Source of the DNA: Bacteroidota bacterium
GTDB lineage: Bacteria; Bacteroidota; Bacteroidia; Cytophagales; Cyclobacteriaceae
Assembly: GCA_018267275.1 (NCBI GenBank)
Contig: JAFDYV010000002.1
Span: forward strand, 62,001 to 126,000
DNA: 64,000 nt
Reading direction: 5' to 3'
Positions 8,815 through 17,344 of the stretch are shown piece by piece; position 1 is the first letter of the stretch; each line of letters opens with the position of its first letter. The translations under genes and the position numbers were made by a program. Below the pieces are notes generated by a model that was given only the letters and a program-made list of their open reading frames with translations, had not been told where the DNA came from and ran no database searches.

Positions 8815-10821
8815 CTAGTTTACTTCGTTCACATGCCCGTGATAACGCAGTTCTTTTTCCCGCTCAAGGTCTTCGCGCTCGCGTTTGATTCTCACTTTAG
8901 CAGCCGGGCCTACCATAATCGGTACACGTTCTACTTCCACGTTGGCTAATTCCAAGCCATACATTTCTTCGGTAGATAAACTATGTCCTTTAATGAATCG
9001 GTAACCTTGAATGATAAGGTTGTCAAAGGAAGAAATCTCGCTATCCACCGAAGCAAGCGAGTGCAGCATGATGAATTTGAAATCTGCTGGCATGCTATGT
9101 TTTTTCAACGATTCGTAATGGCTCGTCACATCGATTTCTGCTGCTTCCGCTAAGTCGTGAAGAATTTTATTAAACAAAAGGTTCACGCGATGGTCTGCCT
9201 TGAAACCTAATTTTATGCGAACAAAAAAGCACTTCTTTGGTATAATGGTATCAACAGAATATTTTGATGTGTAAGGGCTATCTACCGTGTCAACATGCAC
9301 AAACCAATAACAATCAGCACGCTTGGGTCGCTTTTTGAAAATCGAGTAAATGATGTTTGAGTCAATGTAACGTTTGCTGTCGGCAACGGCCATGTAAACC
9401 AAGTTGGTGGCTTCCTTTGGTATTGAGTTATCTGCTTGCAGGTCTTCAATCATTGGCACGTAGTGCTTTAAGTCCACAAATTCTGTGTGGCGATCGCGGA
9501 GGATTCGAGCACGCATCAAAATGAACATCATTAGGAAGAATGCAAATGCGATGGCAAATGAAAACCAGCCGCCATGCGCAAATTTGCTCAGGTTGGAAAT
9601 TAAGAAAGCTCCTTCCACGGTGAAGAAAACCAATGCAAGCACCGATGAGCGAATGGTTGATTTTTTGACGGTAGAAAAATAAAATACCAGCAAAGAAGTG
9701 GTCATCAGCATATCAAAAGTGATGGCCAAACCATAAGCGCTTTGCATGGCCACAGATTCTTTAAAATAGAACACCACCACAATGCAGCCGAACATCAGAA
9801 TCCAGTTAATGGCTGGTATATAAATCTGACCTTTTACCGTGCTTGGATAGCGCACGCGTGTCGCAGGCCAAAACTTCAATTTAATCGCTTCGTTGACCAA
9901 CGTAAATGTGCCCGATATCAAAGCTTGGCTGGCAATAATGGTGGCCATGGTGGCAATCACAATTCCAAAAATCAACATCCACGCTGGGATAATGGCAAAG
10001 AAGGGCACAATGCCGTCAATGGTTTTTCCTTCATATTCAGCAAGTAGCCAGGCACCTTGTCCAAAATAGCTCAACAAGAGACAAACTTTTACAAATACCC
10101 ATCCCACTCTTATGTTGGTTTTTCCACAATGGCCCAAATCTGAGTACATCGCTTCAGCACCTGTAGTGCAGAGAAAAATTGCCCCCAAAAGCCAAAAGCC
10201 TCCAGGATATTTCGCCAATAATTCAATCGCATAAACAGGGTTGATGGCTGCAAAAACACCCCAATTGTCTTGCAAGTGATATGCGCCTATGGCCCCGATA
10301 AACAAAAACCAAATCATCATTACTGGGCCAAATGTTTTACCAACTACGCTACTTCCGAATTGTTGGAAAACAAACAACAGCACCAAAATGATAATTACAA
10401 TCGTGATAATGGTATTGGTGGTGATAGAGGGCATCAAAAACTTCAAGCCTTCCACCGCAGATGTTACCGACATTGCAGGTGTAATGAAGCCATCGGCAAT
10501 CAACGTGCAGCAACCGATAATGGCAGGGAAAATAACCCAATTGACTTTGTAGCGTCTCACTAAGGCGTACAGGGCAAAAATTCCACCTTCGCCTTTGTTA
10601 TCGGCACGCAAAGCCAAATAAACGTACTTGAAACTGGTGATGATGGTGAGCGTCCAGAAAACGCAAGATAAGCCACCGAAAATCAGTTCTTTTGAAACGG
10701 GGTTCTTACCTACAATAAATCCAAAAGTGTATATAGGCGAGGTACCTATATCACCGTAGATGATGCCCAATGCCACCAGCACGCCAGCGGCAGAAAGCTT
10801 GTGATGTTTATTAGAGTCCAC
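8815..10821 (-). CDS. kup: Kup-family potassium transporter, first of a tandem pair
   Basis: A 668-residue KUP-family transporter with the signature GIIYGDIGTSPIYTF near residue 20, about twelve membrane helices and a soluble C-terminal domain. It is clearly homologous over its whole length to the downstream copy at 6796-8796; runs such as VDTVDSPYTSKYSVDTIIP and ADFKFI-LHSLASVDSEISSFD are shared almost unchanged. The gene starts at the ATG at 10819-10821, 7 bases after the ndh stop, so translation is probably coupled within an ndh-kup-kup operon. The main differences from its partner lie in the membrane part and at the extreme C-terminus (RYHGHVNEVN). No frameshift or missing motif was seen. 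Confidence 0.95.
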   Translation of the reverse strand: MDSNKHHKLSAAGVLVALGIIYGDIGTSPIYTFGFIVGKNPVSKELIFGGLSCVFWTLTIITSFKYVYLALRADNKGEGGIFALYALVRRYKVNWVIFPAIIGCCTLIADGFITPAMSVTSAVEGLKFLMPSITTNTIITIVIIILVLLFVFQQFGSSVVGKTFGPVMMIWFLFIGAIGAYHLQDNWGVFAAINPVYAIELLAKYPGGFWLLGAIFLCTTGAEAMYSDLGHCGKTNIRVGWVFVKVCLLLSYFGQGAWLLAEYEGKTIDGIVPFFAIIPAWMLIFGIVIATMATIIASQALISGTFTLVNEAIKLKFWPATRVRYPSTVKGQIYIPAINWILMFGCIVVVFYFKESVAMQSAYGLAITFDMLMTTSLLVFYFSTVKKSTIRSSVLALVFFTVEGAFLISNLSKFAHGGWFSFAIAFAFFLMMFILMRARILRDRHTEFVDLKHYVPMIEDLQADNSIPKEATNLVYMAVADSKRYIDSNIIYSIFKKRPKRADCYWFVHVDTVDSPYTSKYSVDTIIPKKCFFVRIKLGFKADHRVNLLFNKILHDLAEAAEIDVTSHYESLKKHSMPADFKFIMLHSLASVDSEISSFDNLIIQGYRFIKGHSLSTEEMYGLELANVEVERVPIMVGPAAKVRIKREREDLEREKELRYHGHVNEVN

Positions 10822-10828
10822 TTCTACA

Positions 10829-12181
10829 TTAGGCCGATTGCTTCAAATCCTCGGTCGGAGATTTTACTTCATCGGCACTCATTTTTTCTTCGCCTCGGCC
10901 AATAATCAGGCGATTGCTTCTATCGTATGAAAAGTAATTCCACATCCAACTGAAGAAGGTAAACACACGGTTCTTCCAACCTACAATCGACATTAAATGA
11001 ACGAACATCCATACATACCAAGCAAACATGCCTTGGAAGCGAATGCCTTTCAAATCTACTACCGCTTTATTTCTTCCCACTGTAGCCATGCTGCCCTTGT
11101 CAAAATACCGGAAGGGCTTCATCGGCTTTTTTGCGATGAGGTTCAAAATGTTTTTCGCCACAAGGCGACCTTGTTGTTGTGCAGGTGGCGCCATTTGCGG
11201 ATGCCCTTTAGGGAATTTGGCATCACCACCTTCCATTAAAGCAACATCGCCAATCGCAAAAATATTTTCGTAGCCTTTAACTCGATTAAATTCGTCCACC
11301 GCCAAGCGATTGCCACGCGTAACTGCCTCGGCTTGCAAACCTGATACCGGGTTGCCCTTTACGCCCGCAGCCCAAATCAATGCCCGCGAAATCAGTTTCT
11401 CGCCAGTATTCAATTGTATCTCCACACCGTCATATGACTTCACAGCAGCACCTAGATGTACTTTCACGCCCATCTTCGTGAGGAACTCCAATGCTTTCTC
11501 GCCCGCTTGTTCGCTCATCCCGTTCAGCAATCGAGGAGAAGCCTCCACCAAATGCACATCCATTTGGCGCATGTCCAGTTCTTTATAGTCGCGGGGGAAT
11601 ACATTGTGTTTCAGTTCGCTCAACGCGCCACACAATTCAACACCTGTTGGGCCACCGCCCACCACCACAAAATCCATCAATGAGTTCATTACTTCCCGGT
11701 CTTCAGTCAGCAGCGCGTACTCCATCTGGCGGATGATTTTGTTGCGCAGTTTGATGGAGTCCGCAATGTTTTTCATGGACATGGAGAGCTTCTGCACATC
11801 CTCCATACCATAAAAGTTGGTAACAGCACCGGTGGCAATCACCAGATAGTCGTATTTCACCTCCCCGATAGACGTCTCAATGTAGTTTTCTTCGGGTTTG
11901 ATGTTCTTTACTTCGGCTAGCCTGAAAAAGAAGTCATTGTATCGCCCAAACATTTTGCGGAAAGGCGCCACAATTGAGTTCGTCTCCAAACCCGAGGTAG
12001 CAACTTGGTACAATAAAGGCTGAAAAGTATGATGGTTATTTTTATCGAAGAGCACGGTTTGCACCTTTGCCCCGCGAAGCTTCTTGACTACTTCCAACCC
12101 TCCAAACCCGCCACCGATGATGATAATTCGAGGTTTGCCCAGGTCTTCAATACGCGTGCGCGTGGTTATTAATTTGGGCAT
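10829..12181 (-). CDS. ndh: Type II NADH:quinone oxidoreductase (NDH-2)
   Basis: This 450-residue flavoprotein passes electrons from NADH to quinone without pumping protons. A first Rossmann motif, IIIGGGFGGLEVV (residues 20-32), binds FAD. A second, FVVVGGGPTGVELCGAL (about 160-177), binds NADH, and the FAD-closing motif NIFAIGDVALMEGG follows. The C-terminal part (YVWMFVHLMSIVGWKNRVFTF) is amphipathic to hydrophobic and fits the membrane-anchoring region of NDH-2. It is the first gene of an apparent operon with two Kup K+ transporters, an uncommon pairing. No convincing promoter was found upstream; the divergent lipoprotein gene begins 152 bases away. Confidence 0.93.
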   Translation of the reverse strand: MPKLITTRTRIEDLGKPRIIIIGGGFGGLEVVKKLRGAKVQTVLFDKNNHHTFQPLLYQVATSGLETNSIVAPFRKMFGRYNDFFFRLAEVKNIKPEENYIETSIGEVKYDYLVIATGAVTNFYGMEDVQKLSMSMKNIADSIKLRNKIIRQMEYALLTEDREVMNSLMDFVVVGGGPTGVELCGALSELKHNVFPRDYKELDMRQMDVHLVEASPRLLNGMSEQAGEKALEFLTKMGVKVHLGAAVKSYDGVEIQLNTGEKLISRALIWAAGVKGNPVSGLQAEAVTRGNRLAVDEFNRVKGYENIFAIGDVALMEGGDAKFPKGHPQMAPPAQQQGRLVAKNILNLIAKKPMKPFRYFDKGSMATVGRNKAVVDLKGIRFQGMFAWYVWMFVHLMSIVGWKNRVFTFFSWMWNYFSYDRSNRLIIGRGEEKMSADEVKSPTEDLKQSA

Positions 12182-12290
12182 TTAACGAAGAAAATTTCCG
12201 TTTTGCGGTCGCAATTTACGCGTTGTCGGTTGATTTAAGGCTTTTTGAAAAAATATTTTCTTCTTGAGGCCTGAACCGCGGTAAACCCTA

Positions 12291-12298
12291 TAATTTTG
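12291..12298 (+). promoter_or_regulatory. Candidate -7 element for the coiled-coil lipoprotein gene
   Basis: TAATTTTG fits the Bacteroidota -7 consensus TAnnTTTG exactly and lies 34 bases before the ATG at 12333. A TTG at 12264-12266 is the only nearby -33-like triplet, but the 24-base gap is longer than the usual 19-21, so the -33 assignment is weak. Confidence 0.45.
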
Positions 12299-12332
12299 TG
12301 CGGTTGAAATGCACCAAAAACTAACAACTGTT

Positions 12333-13076
12333 ATGATTAAAAACCTATTATTAGCATCGGCTGCGGCCTTATTATTGGCCAGCTGCGGTGGAAATTCTGA
12401 AAAACTCCAGTCGCAAGTAGATTCCTTAAAGATTGAGTTACAAACTAGCCAACAATTTGCGCAAACGTTGCAGGAAGTTGGTGTATTGATGGACTCCATT
12501 GACGCCAACCGCCAGCTATTGCGCGTAAACATGGTAGAAGGTACGACCTACGATGACTATAAGAGCCGTATGCGCGATATCAATAACTATGTAAAAGACA
12601 CGCAGAGCAAAATTGGCGAGTTGGAGAAGTCATTGAAGAAAGCAAAGGGCAACGCCAACGCCTATGCCGCCACCATCAAGAAGTTAAAGGCTGACCTTGA
12701 ATCAAAGAATGCGGAAATTGCTTCGTTGAACGAAAAGGTAGAACAACTTAAGAACGAGAACTCGAACTTAATTACCACAGTGGGGCTGCAAGAAGCTGAG
12801 CTATCCGACAAAGAGGCGCAGATCCAAACCAAGCAACAAGAGTTGGCGCTGATTGAAGCACGAATTCAAGAGCTAATGGTGCAAAGCAAAGTAAACGAGG
12901 CAGACTCTTACTTTACACGTGCCGCTGCAATTGAAGAAGCTGCTAATCGTACCAAACTTGCTCCGAAAAAGAAGAAGAATACCTACAAGGAAGCAATTGA
13001 ATTGTACAAGAAGGCATTGTCGCTGGGCAAGCAAGAGGCGCAAGCGAAAATTACCGAGTTGGAGAAGAAGATCTAA
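12333..13076 (+). CDS. Coiled-coil lipoprotein of unknown function
   Basis: I start this 247-residue protein at the ATG at 12333 (MIKNLLLASAAALLLASCGG) because that gives a compact lipoprotein signal with lipobox LLASC; the longer frame from 12309 adds eight residues before it. After the lipid-anchored cysteine, residues about 22-180 are rich in leucine, lysine and glutamate with heptad spacing, predicting a long coiled coil. The C-terminal 60 residues (NEADSYFTRAAAIEEAANRT...) resemble a single helical-repeat (TPR-like) unit. It is probably a periplasm-facing lipoprotein with a structural or scaffolding role, which is inferred from its architecture only. It is transcribed alone and ends at a strong terminator at 13095-13130. 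I do not recognise a named family. Confidence 0.8.
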   Translation: MIKNLLLASAAALLLASCGGNSEKLQSQVDSLKIELQTSQQFAQTLQEVGVLMDSIDANRQLLRVNMVEGTTYDDYKSRMRDINNYVKDTQSKIGELEKSLKKAKGNANAYAATIKKLKADLESKNAEIASLNEKVEQLKNENSNLITTVGLQEAELSDKEAQIQTKQQELALIEARIQELMVQSKVNEADSYFTRAAAIEEAANRTKLAPKKKKNTYKEAIELYKKALSLGKQEAQAKITELEKKI

Positions 13077-13094
13077 TCCAAGAAAGCATTGCAA

Positions 13095-13130
13095 AAAAAA
13101 ACCTTCCAAGGAATTGGAAGGTTTTTTGTT
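13095..13130. terminator. Intrinsic terminator, probably bidirectional
   Basis: An 8-bp stem CCTTCCAA (13102-13109) / TTGGAAGG (13114-13121) with a 4-base loop is flanked by an A-run on the left and a T-run on the right. It ends the lipoprotein gene on the plus strand, and its A-run could also serve minus-strand transcripts leaving 13143. Confidence 0.9.
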
Positions 13131-13142
13131 TTCTGCCCCTGC

Positions 13143-13394
13143 CTACAACATGGTTTTTGCATCCATCCGCACAATGTGTTTGGCGGCTTGAAATGGTTCA
13201 TGGTTATAAAATCCCGATAATATTCGGTGTGCGATTTGCTCCATCACCAACTCGTCATCTGTCTTGCCTTGTTTGCCGCGCCAGTACACGCGCTGCGGAT
13301 GTTTTTTCATGTCCTCTACATAGCTTACAGCATGTTGATATTGCTCGTTGGTGAATGTAATGGTAAAGCAGGTTTTTACTTGATGTGTTTCCAT
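13143..13394 (-). CDS. Small protein of unknown function (83 aa)
   Basis: A complete minus-strand frame of 83 residues starting METHQVKTCFTITFT. It is soluble, has no signal peptide, and mixes acidic and basic residues (for example YVEDMKKHPQRVYWRGKQGKTDDELVMEQI). It ends next to the shared terminator at 13095-13130, which supports a real transcript. I recognise no family. A 170-base spacer with a palindromic repeat separates it from the upstream uvrB gene on the same strand, so it may be transcribed with uvrB or from its own promoter. The amino-acid composition looks coding. Confidence 0.6.
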   Translation of the reverse strand: METHQVKTCFTITFTNEQYQHAVSYVEDMKKHPQRVYWRGKQGKTDDELVMEQIAHRILSGFYNHEPFQAAKHIVRMDAKTML

Positions 13395-13507
13395 ATCGGT
13401 TGGGTTTTCAATTGGTGTGCCAAAAAATCCTTCACGATTTTACAAAAAATCAAATAACTTGTAAAGAGCCTGTTTCATTCTCGGTCACTGTTGTCCGAAA
13501 CTGGTTA

Positions 13508-13567
13508 TTGGATGCTGGACTCTGGATGCTGGGGGCTGGCATCTAGCATCCAGTATCTAGTATGCTA
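13508..13567. repeat. Extragenic palindromic repeat after uvrB
   Basis: The stretch contains repeated GGATGCTGG units and a perfect 9-bp inverted repeat, CTGGATGCT (13522-13530) / AGCATCCAG (13545-13553), with a 14-base loop. A shifted copy, CAGTATCTAG, follows, and the element touches the uvrB stop codon (13565-13567). The composition is unlike the neighbouring coding DNA. A related word, AGCATCCGGTATCTTG, occurs at 35049-35064. This looks like a dispersed extragenic element rather than a terminator, because no T-run follows. Confidence 0.55.
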
Positions 13568-15586
13568 CTTTCCCTCTAACAATTTCAGTATCGCCATGTA
13601 TTCATCTCGTAAGCGTGCAGCCTCCATAAATTCCAGTTCCTTTGCTGCCTTCTCCATGGCCTTGCGCGTGCGGTCGGCCAGTTTTGTTAACTCATCTTTG
13701 CTTAGATAAGCGGTGACAGGGTCTGCCGCCAATGATTTTTCTTCGTCTTCGATATAATACTGCTTGACGGATTTTTTGGAGTCTGCCACTTTGGTTTGAC
13801 CTAAAATAGAGTCTTTGGACTTCAAAACTGTCTTTGGCGTAATGTTATTAGCCAAATTGTAGTCCATCTGCACTTTGCGCCTGCGGTTGGTTTCGTCTAT
13901 GGCCATCAGCATTGACTCTGTGATTTGATCGGCATACATGATCACACGGCCATTTTCGTTGCGTGCCGCCCGACCGATTGTTTGCACCAATGAACGCTGG
14001 TTGCGTAAAAATCCTTCTTTGTCGGCATCCAATATAGCCACCAACGAAACTTCTGGTAAATCCAGCCCTTCGCGGAGCAGGTTCACGCCTACCAATACAT
14101 CAAAAACGCCTAAGCGTAGTTCCCTTAAAATTTCAACCCGATCGAGTGTTGAAACCTCTGAGTGAATGTACCTACATTTCACAGCTGCACGTTCCAGAAA
14201 TTTCGTCAATTCCTCTGCCATACGTTTGGTAAGCGTGGTCACCAATACACGTTCTTTCTTTTTCACCCGCTCATCAATTTCTTCCAACAAATCGTCAATT
14301 TGGTTTTTGCTGGGGCGAACATCAATTTCAGGGTCGAGCAGACCAGTGGGCCTGATCAGCTGCTCAATCACCACACCCTCTGATTTTCGCAATTCATATT
14401 CTGATGGAGTGGCGCTTACGTAAATCACTTGATTAACCAACGATTCAAACTCGTTGAAGGTAAGAGGTCGGTTGTCCAAGGCTGAAGGCAATCGAAACCC
14501 ATAGTCAACCAAATTAACTTTGCGCGAGCGATCGCCTCCCCACATGGCTCTGACTTGTGGCACCGTAACGTGGCTTTCATCAATCACCAGTAAGAAATCA
14601 TCAGGGAAGTAATCAATCAAACAGAATGGTCTAGCGCCTACATTCCTTCGATCAAAATAGCGTGAGTAATTTTCAATGCCGCTGCAGTAGCCTAACTCTC
14701 GCATCATTTCCAGGTCAAACTCAGTTCGTTCCTTTAGCCGTTTCGCTTCCAAAAATTTTCGCTCTTGTTGGAAACTTTCCACTTGCAATACCAGGTCATC
14801 TTGAATTTCACGTATTGCTTGGTTCAATAAATCTTTGCCCGTTACAAATAAATTGGCCGGGAAGATTGTGGCTGTTTTTAAGTCTGAAATTTTTTTGCCA
14901 GATACCGGATCAATTTCATGAATTGATTCGATTTCGTCACCAAAAAAATAAATACGCAGTGCATAGTCTGCATAGGCTAGAAAGATATCAACTGTATCGC
15001 CCTTTACGCGAAAGCTGCCGCGCTTGAACTCAGCTTCCGTTCGTTTGTACAGAATGTCTACCAGTGCAAATAAGAAACGATTACGCGGAATCAATTCGCC
15101 CACCTTTAATTGAATTCGGTTCTTTCCAAACTCTTCGGGATTGCCAATACCGTAAATACACGATACCGATGCAACCACTAACACATCTCTTCGGCCAGTG
15201 AGCAATGAGGATGTGGCACTTAGCCGAAGTTTTTCAATCTCTTCGTTGATAGACAAGTCTTTTTCGATATACAAATTCGAGGACGGAATGAAGGCTTCCG
15301 GCTGGTAGTAGTCGTAGTACGAAATAAAGTATTCTACCGCATTCTCAGGAAAAAACTGCTTGAACTCCCCATACAATTGCGCGGCCAGGGTTTTGTTGTG
15401 GCTCAACACCAGGGTAGGGCGGTTCACTTTCGCCACCACGTTCGCGATCGTGAATGTTTTTCCAGAACCGGTTACACCAAGTAGGGTTTGATGTTGTTCG
15501 CCTTGCAACAATCCTTTTGTCAGCTGTTCAATGGCTTTGGGTTGATCGCCCGTGGGGAAATACTCGCTGGTGAGTTGGAAATCCAT
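13565..15586 (-). CDS. uvrB: UvrABC excinuclease subunit B
   Basis: This 673-residue protein is the damage-verification helicase of nucleotide excision repair. UvrA loads it onto DNA and UvrC then cuts. It has the Walker A motif [14 protein letters not shown] near residue 40, the beta-hairpin segment [16 protein letters not shown] that inserts between the strands, a DEAD-like motif (VIDESH), helicase motif VI (QTIGRAARN) and a C-terminal UVR domain ([22 protein letters not shown]) that contacts UvrC. Length and motif order are normal. It is transcribed alone between two small unknown genes; uvrA and uvrC are not in the window. Confidence 0.98.
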   Translation of the reverse strand: MDFQLTSEYFPTGDQPKAIEQLTKGLLQGEQHQTLLGVTGSGKTFTIANVVAKVNRPTLVLSHNKTLAAQLYGEFKQFFPENAVEYFISYYDYYQPEAFIPSSNLYIEKDLSINEEIEKLRLSATSSLLTGRRDVLVVASVSCIYGIGNPEEFGKNRIQLKVGELIPRNRFLFALVDILYKRTEAEFKRGSFRVKGDTVDIFLAYADYALRIYFFGDEIESIHEIDPVSGKKISDLKTATIFPANLFVTGKDLLNQAIREIQDDLVLQVESFQQERKFLEAKRLKERTEFDLEMMRELGYCSGIENYSRYFDRRNVGARPFCLIDYFPDDFLLVIDESHVTVPQVRAMWGGDRSRKVNLVDYGFRLPSALDNRPLTFNEFESLVNQVIYVSATPSEYELRKSEGVVIEQLIRPTGLLDPEIDVRPSKNQIDDLLEEIDERVKKKERVLVTTLTKRMAEELTKFLERAAVKCRYIHSEVSTLDRVEILRELRLGVFDVLVGVNLLREGLDLPEVSLVAILDADKEGFLRNQRSLVQTIGRAARNENGRVIMYADQITESMLMAIDETNRRRKVQMDYNLANNITPKTVLKSKDSILGQTKVADSKKSVKQYYIEDEEKSLAADPVTAYLSKDELTKLADRTRKAMEKAAKELEFMEAARLRDEYMAILKLLEGK

Positions 15587-15703
15587 GAATGCAAGATAAG
15601 CAGTTCTAAAATCAATGCAAGGTTGTTGCGGGCAACACTACAGTTTGAGCTACGTCTATTGTGTACCTGTTTTCCGCTTATTGTTTAACTTCGTTGTCGC
15701 AAC

Positions 15704-15940
15704 ATGGAAAATCCTGAACAAGCAATCCTCACCATCCTCCAAGCTCGGTCGAAAACAAGCAACATTGTCAATGTGATGGACGCATTGAATTATTCTTCAG
15801 AAAACTTTCAAAAGGCATTTGACATTGCTCTTGAAATGGAAAACCGCAATTTGGTGAAGTTGCTTTACTGCAACTTTCAAGCAGGGAAAGTTGTTGTGGA
15901 GTTTACCTTATTAGCAGAGCCGTATTTGAGAAGGCATTAA
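15704..15940 (+). CDS. Small protein of unknown function (78 aa)
   Basis: A plus-strand frame of 78 residues, MENPEQAILTILQARSKTSN..., converging on aroE (6 bases between the two stops). The layout of short helices followed by a strand pair (NRNLVKLLYCNFQAGKVVVEFTLL) could be a small winged-helix-like fold, but no motif proves it. It has no signal peptide or membrane helix. A TAACTTCG just upstream (15687-15694) is one mismatch from the TAnnTTTG -7 consensus. The isolated position and promoter-like upstream sequence support a real gene; I recognise no family. Confidence 0.55.
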   Translation: MENPEQAILTILQARSKTSNIVNVMDALNYSSENFQKAFDIALEMENRNLVKLLYCNFQAGKVVVEFTLLAEPYLRRH

Positions 15941-15945
15941 GTCTT

Positions 15946-16689
15946 CTAATTGTTCCAAATTGCCCAGGCCTTTTCTGCTTGGATGTGCAGCATCTCTAAT
16001 CCATTTTTAATGTTCGCCCCGCGCATCTCCGCTTTTTGTAAGAATACTGTACGTGCAGGGTTATAAATCAAATCGTATACGTAATGTGTGCTATTAAGAA
16101 ACTCGAAGTTAATAGGAGGGAAGGCATTGGTATCTGGACTCATGCCAAGGGGAGTGGTATTAATAATTAATGCTGACCCTTCAATTATCTTCCCATCTTT
16201 TTCTAACTCTTCATACGTGATATAGTCTTTTGCCTTTTCTCTTGATACGATTTGAAATGGAATAGACAATTTTCTTAATGCTTGCTGAACCGCTTTGGAT
16301 GAACCTCCACTTCCCAGAACCAAAGCTTTGGCATTTTCAATTTTGGGGAACCACTTCTCCAGGGTTTCATAAAATGCATCGCTGTCGGTATTATAACCTA
16401 CTAGTTTGCCGTTTTGAATCTTGATTACGTTGACTGCGCCAATTTTCTTTGCATTATTGTCGATGTCGTTTAAGAATTTCATCACTTGCTCTTTGTAAGG
16501 AACAGTCACATTCAAACCGCATAACTCCGGATTTTCATTTAAAAGCCTCTTCAGTTCTTCAACTGTTTGCAATGGATACAAATCATAGTGATAATCGCGC
16601 AAGCCTTCTCTAAAAAACTTTTCATCGAAATAAGATTTTGAGAAAGAGTGCGATACTGTAGAGCCGATTAAGCCAAATTTCTTTTCCAT
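15946..16689 (-). CDS. aroE: Shikimate dehydrogenase
   Basis: This 247-residue enzyme reduces 3-dehydroshikimate to shikimate with NADPH in the aromatic amino-acid pathway. The substrate-binding serines are in GSTVSHSFSKSYF (residues 10-21), the catalytic lysine is K66 in VTVPYKEQ, and the substrate-binding aspartate is in YNTDSDAF (about residue 102). The NADP-binding loop is VLGSGGSSKAV. The length is slightly short for the family (about 270) but complete. It is the last gene of a tight cluster, TPR protein - phosphosulfolactate synthase - DedA - aroE, with 8 bases between the DedA stop and this start. Confidence 0.95.
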   Translation of the reverse strand: MEKKFGLIGSTVSHSFSKSYFDEKFFREGLRDYHYDLYPLQTVEELKRLLNENPELCGLNVTVPYKEQVMKFLNDIDNNAKKIGAVNVIKIQNGKLVGYNTDSDAFYETLEKWFPKIENAKALVLGSGGSSKAVQQALRKLSIPFQIVSREKAKDYITYEELEKDGKIIEGSALIINTTPLGMSPDTNAFPPINFEFLNSTHYVYDLIYNPARTVFLQKAEMRGANIKNGLEMLHIQAEKAWAIWNN

Positions 16690-16697
16690 AATGTTAA

Positions 16698-17342
16698 TTA
16701 ATTGTGCCCTTCTTTTTTTTCTTTAATCAAACCCACTACCATTGGTAGCACAGATATTAGAATAATTGCAATGATGACCTTTTCAAAGTTCTCTTTAATG
16801 ATGGGGATGTTGCCAAACAAATAGCCAAGTGTAGTAAGTCCAACAACCCACAGAACAGCCCCTGCCACGCAATTAATTATGTAACGCTGATAATGCATAC
16901 TGCCGGCTCCTGCTACAAAAGGAGCAATGGTTCTAACAATCGGCACGAACCTAGCCATGATAATTGTTTTCGCGCCATGGCGCTGATAAAAAGCCTCGGT
17001 TTGTTCTATATACTCGCGCTTGAAAAACAAAATACGTTCTTTACTTTTAATGAAATTACCCGCAAACCTGCCAACAAAATAATTTACATTGTCGCCCATC
17101 AAAGCCGCAACAATCAGCAACGGAACGATAAAGTAAACATTTAATGTTGAGTTTGGCAACGCAGCGATGGTGCCCGCAGCAAACAGGAGTGAATCGCCCG
17201 GCAAAAACGGCATTACAATCAATCCCGTTTCTGTAAAAACTATTAAAAACAAAATGATGTACGTTAGCGTACCATATTCGTTCACAATCGCAATCAAGTG
17301 ATGATCTAAGTGAAGAATAAAATCAATCAATGACTCAACCAT
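16698..17342 (-). CDS. DedA/SNARE-associated family membrane protein
   Basis: A 214-residue polytopic inner-membrane protein of the DedA family, some members of which act as lipid scramblases or flippases. Family motifs seen are PFLPGDSLLFAAG, NYFVGRFAGNFI and ARFVPIVRTIAPFVAGAGSM, with hydrophobic segments near residues 22-42, 52-75, 135-160 and 185-205. I chose the ATG at 17340-17342 (MVESLIDF), two bases after the upstream stop, instead of the in-frame TTG two codons earlier. The close spacing suggests translational coupling with the phosphosulfolactate synthase gene. Substrate unknown. Confidence 0.9.
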   Translation of the reverse strand: MVESLIDFILHLDHHLIAIVNEYGTLTYIILFLIVFTETGLIVMPFLPGDSLLFAAGTIAALPNSTLNVYFIVPLLIVAALMGDNVNYFVGRFAGNFIKSKERILFFKREYIEQTEAFYQRHGAKTIIMARFVPIVRTIAPFVAGAGSMHYQRYIINCVAGAVLWVVGLTTLGYLFGNIPIIKENFEKVIIAIILISVLPMVVGLIKEKKEGHN

Positions 17343-17344
17343 GA

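Noticed and set aside
12182..12532. 116-residue minus-strand frame between ndh and the lipoprotein gene
   Set aside because: It is antisense to the lipoprotein coding sequence and the promoter region and lacks coding features; it looks like a chance frame.
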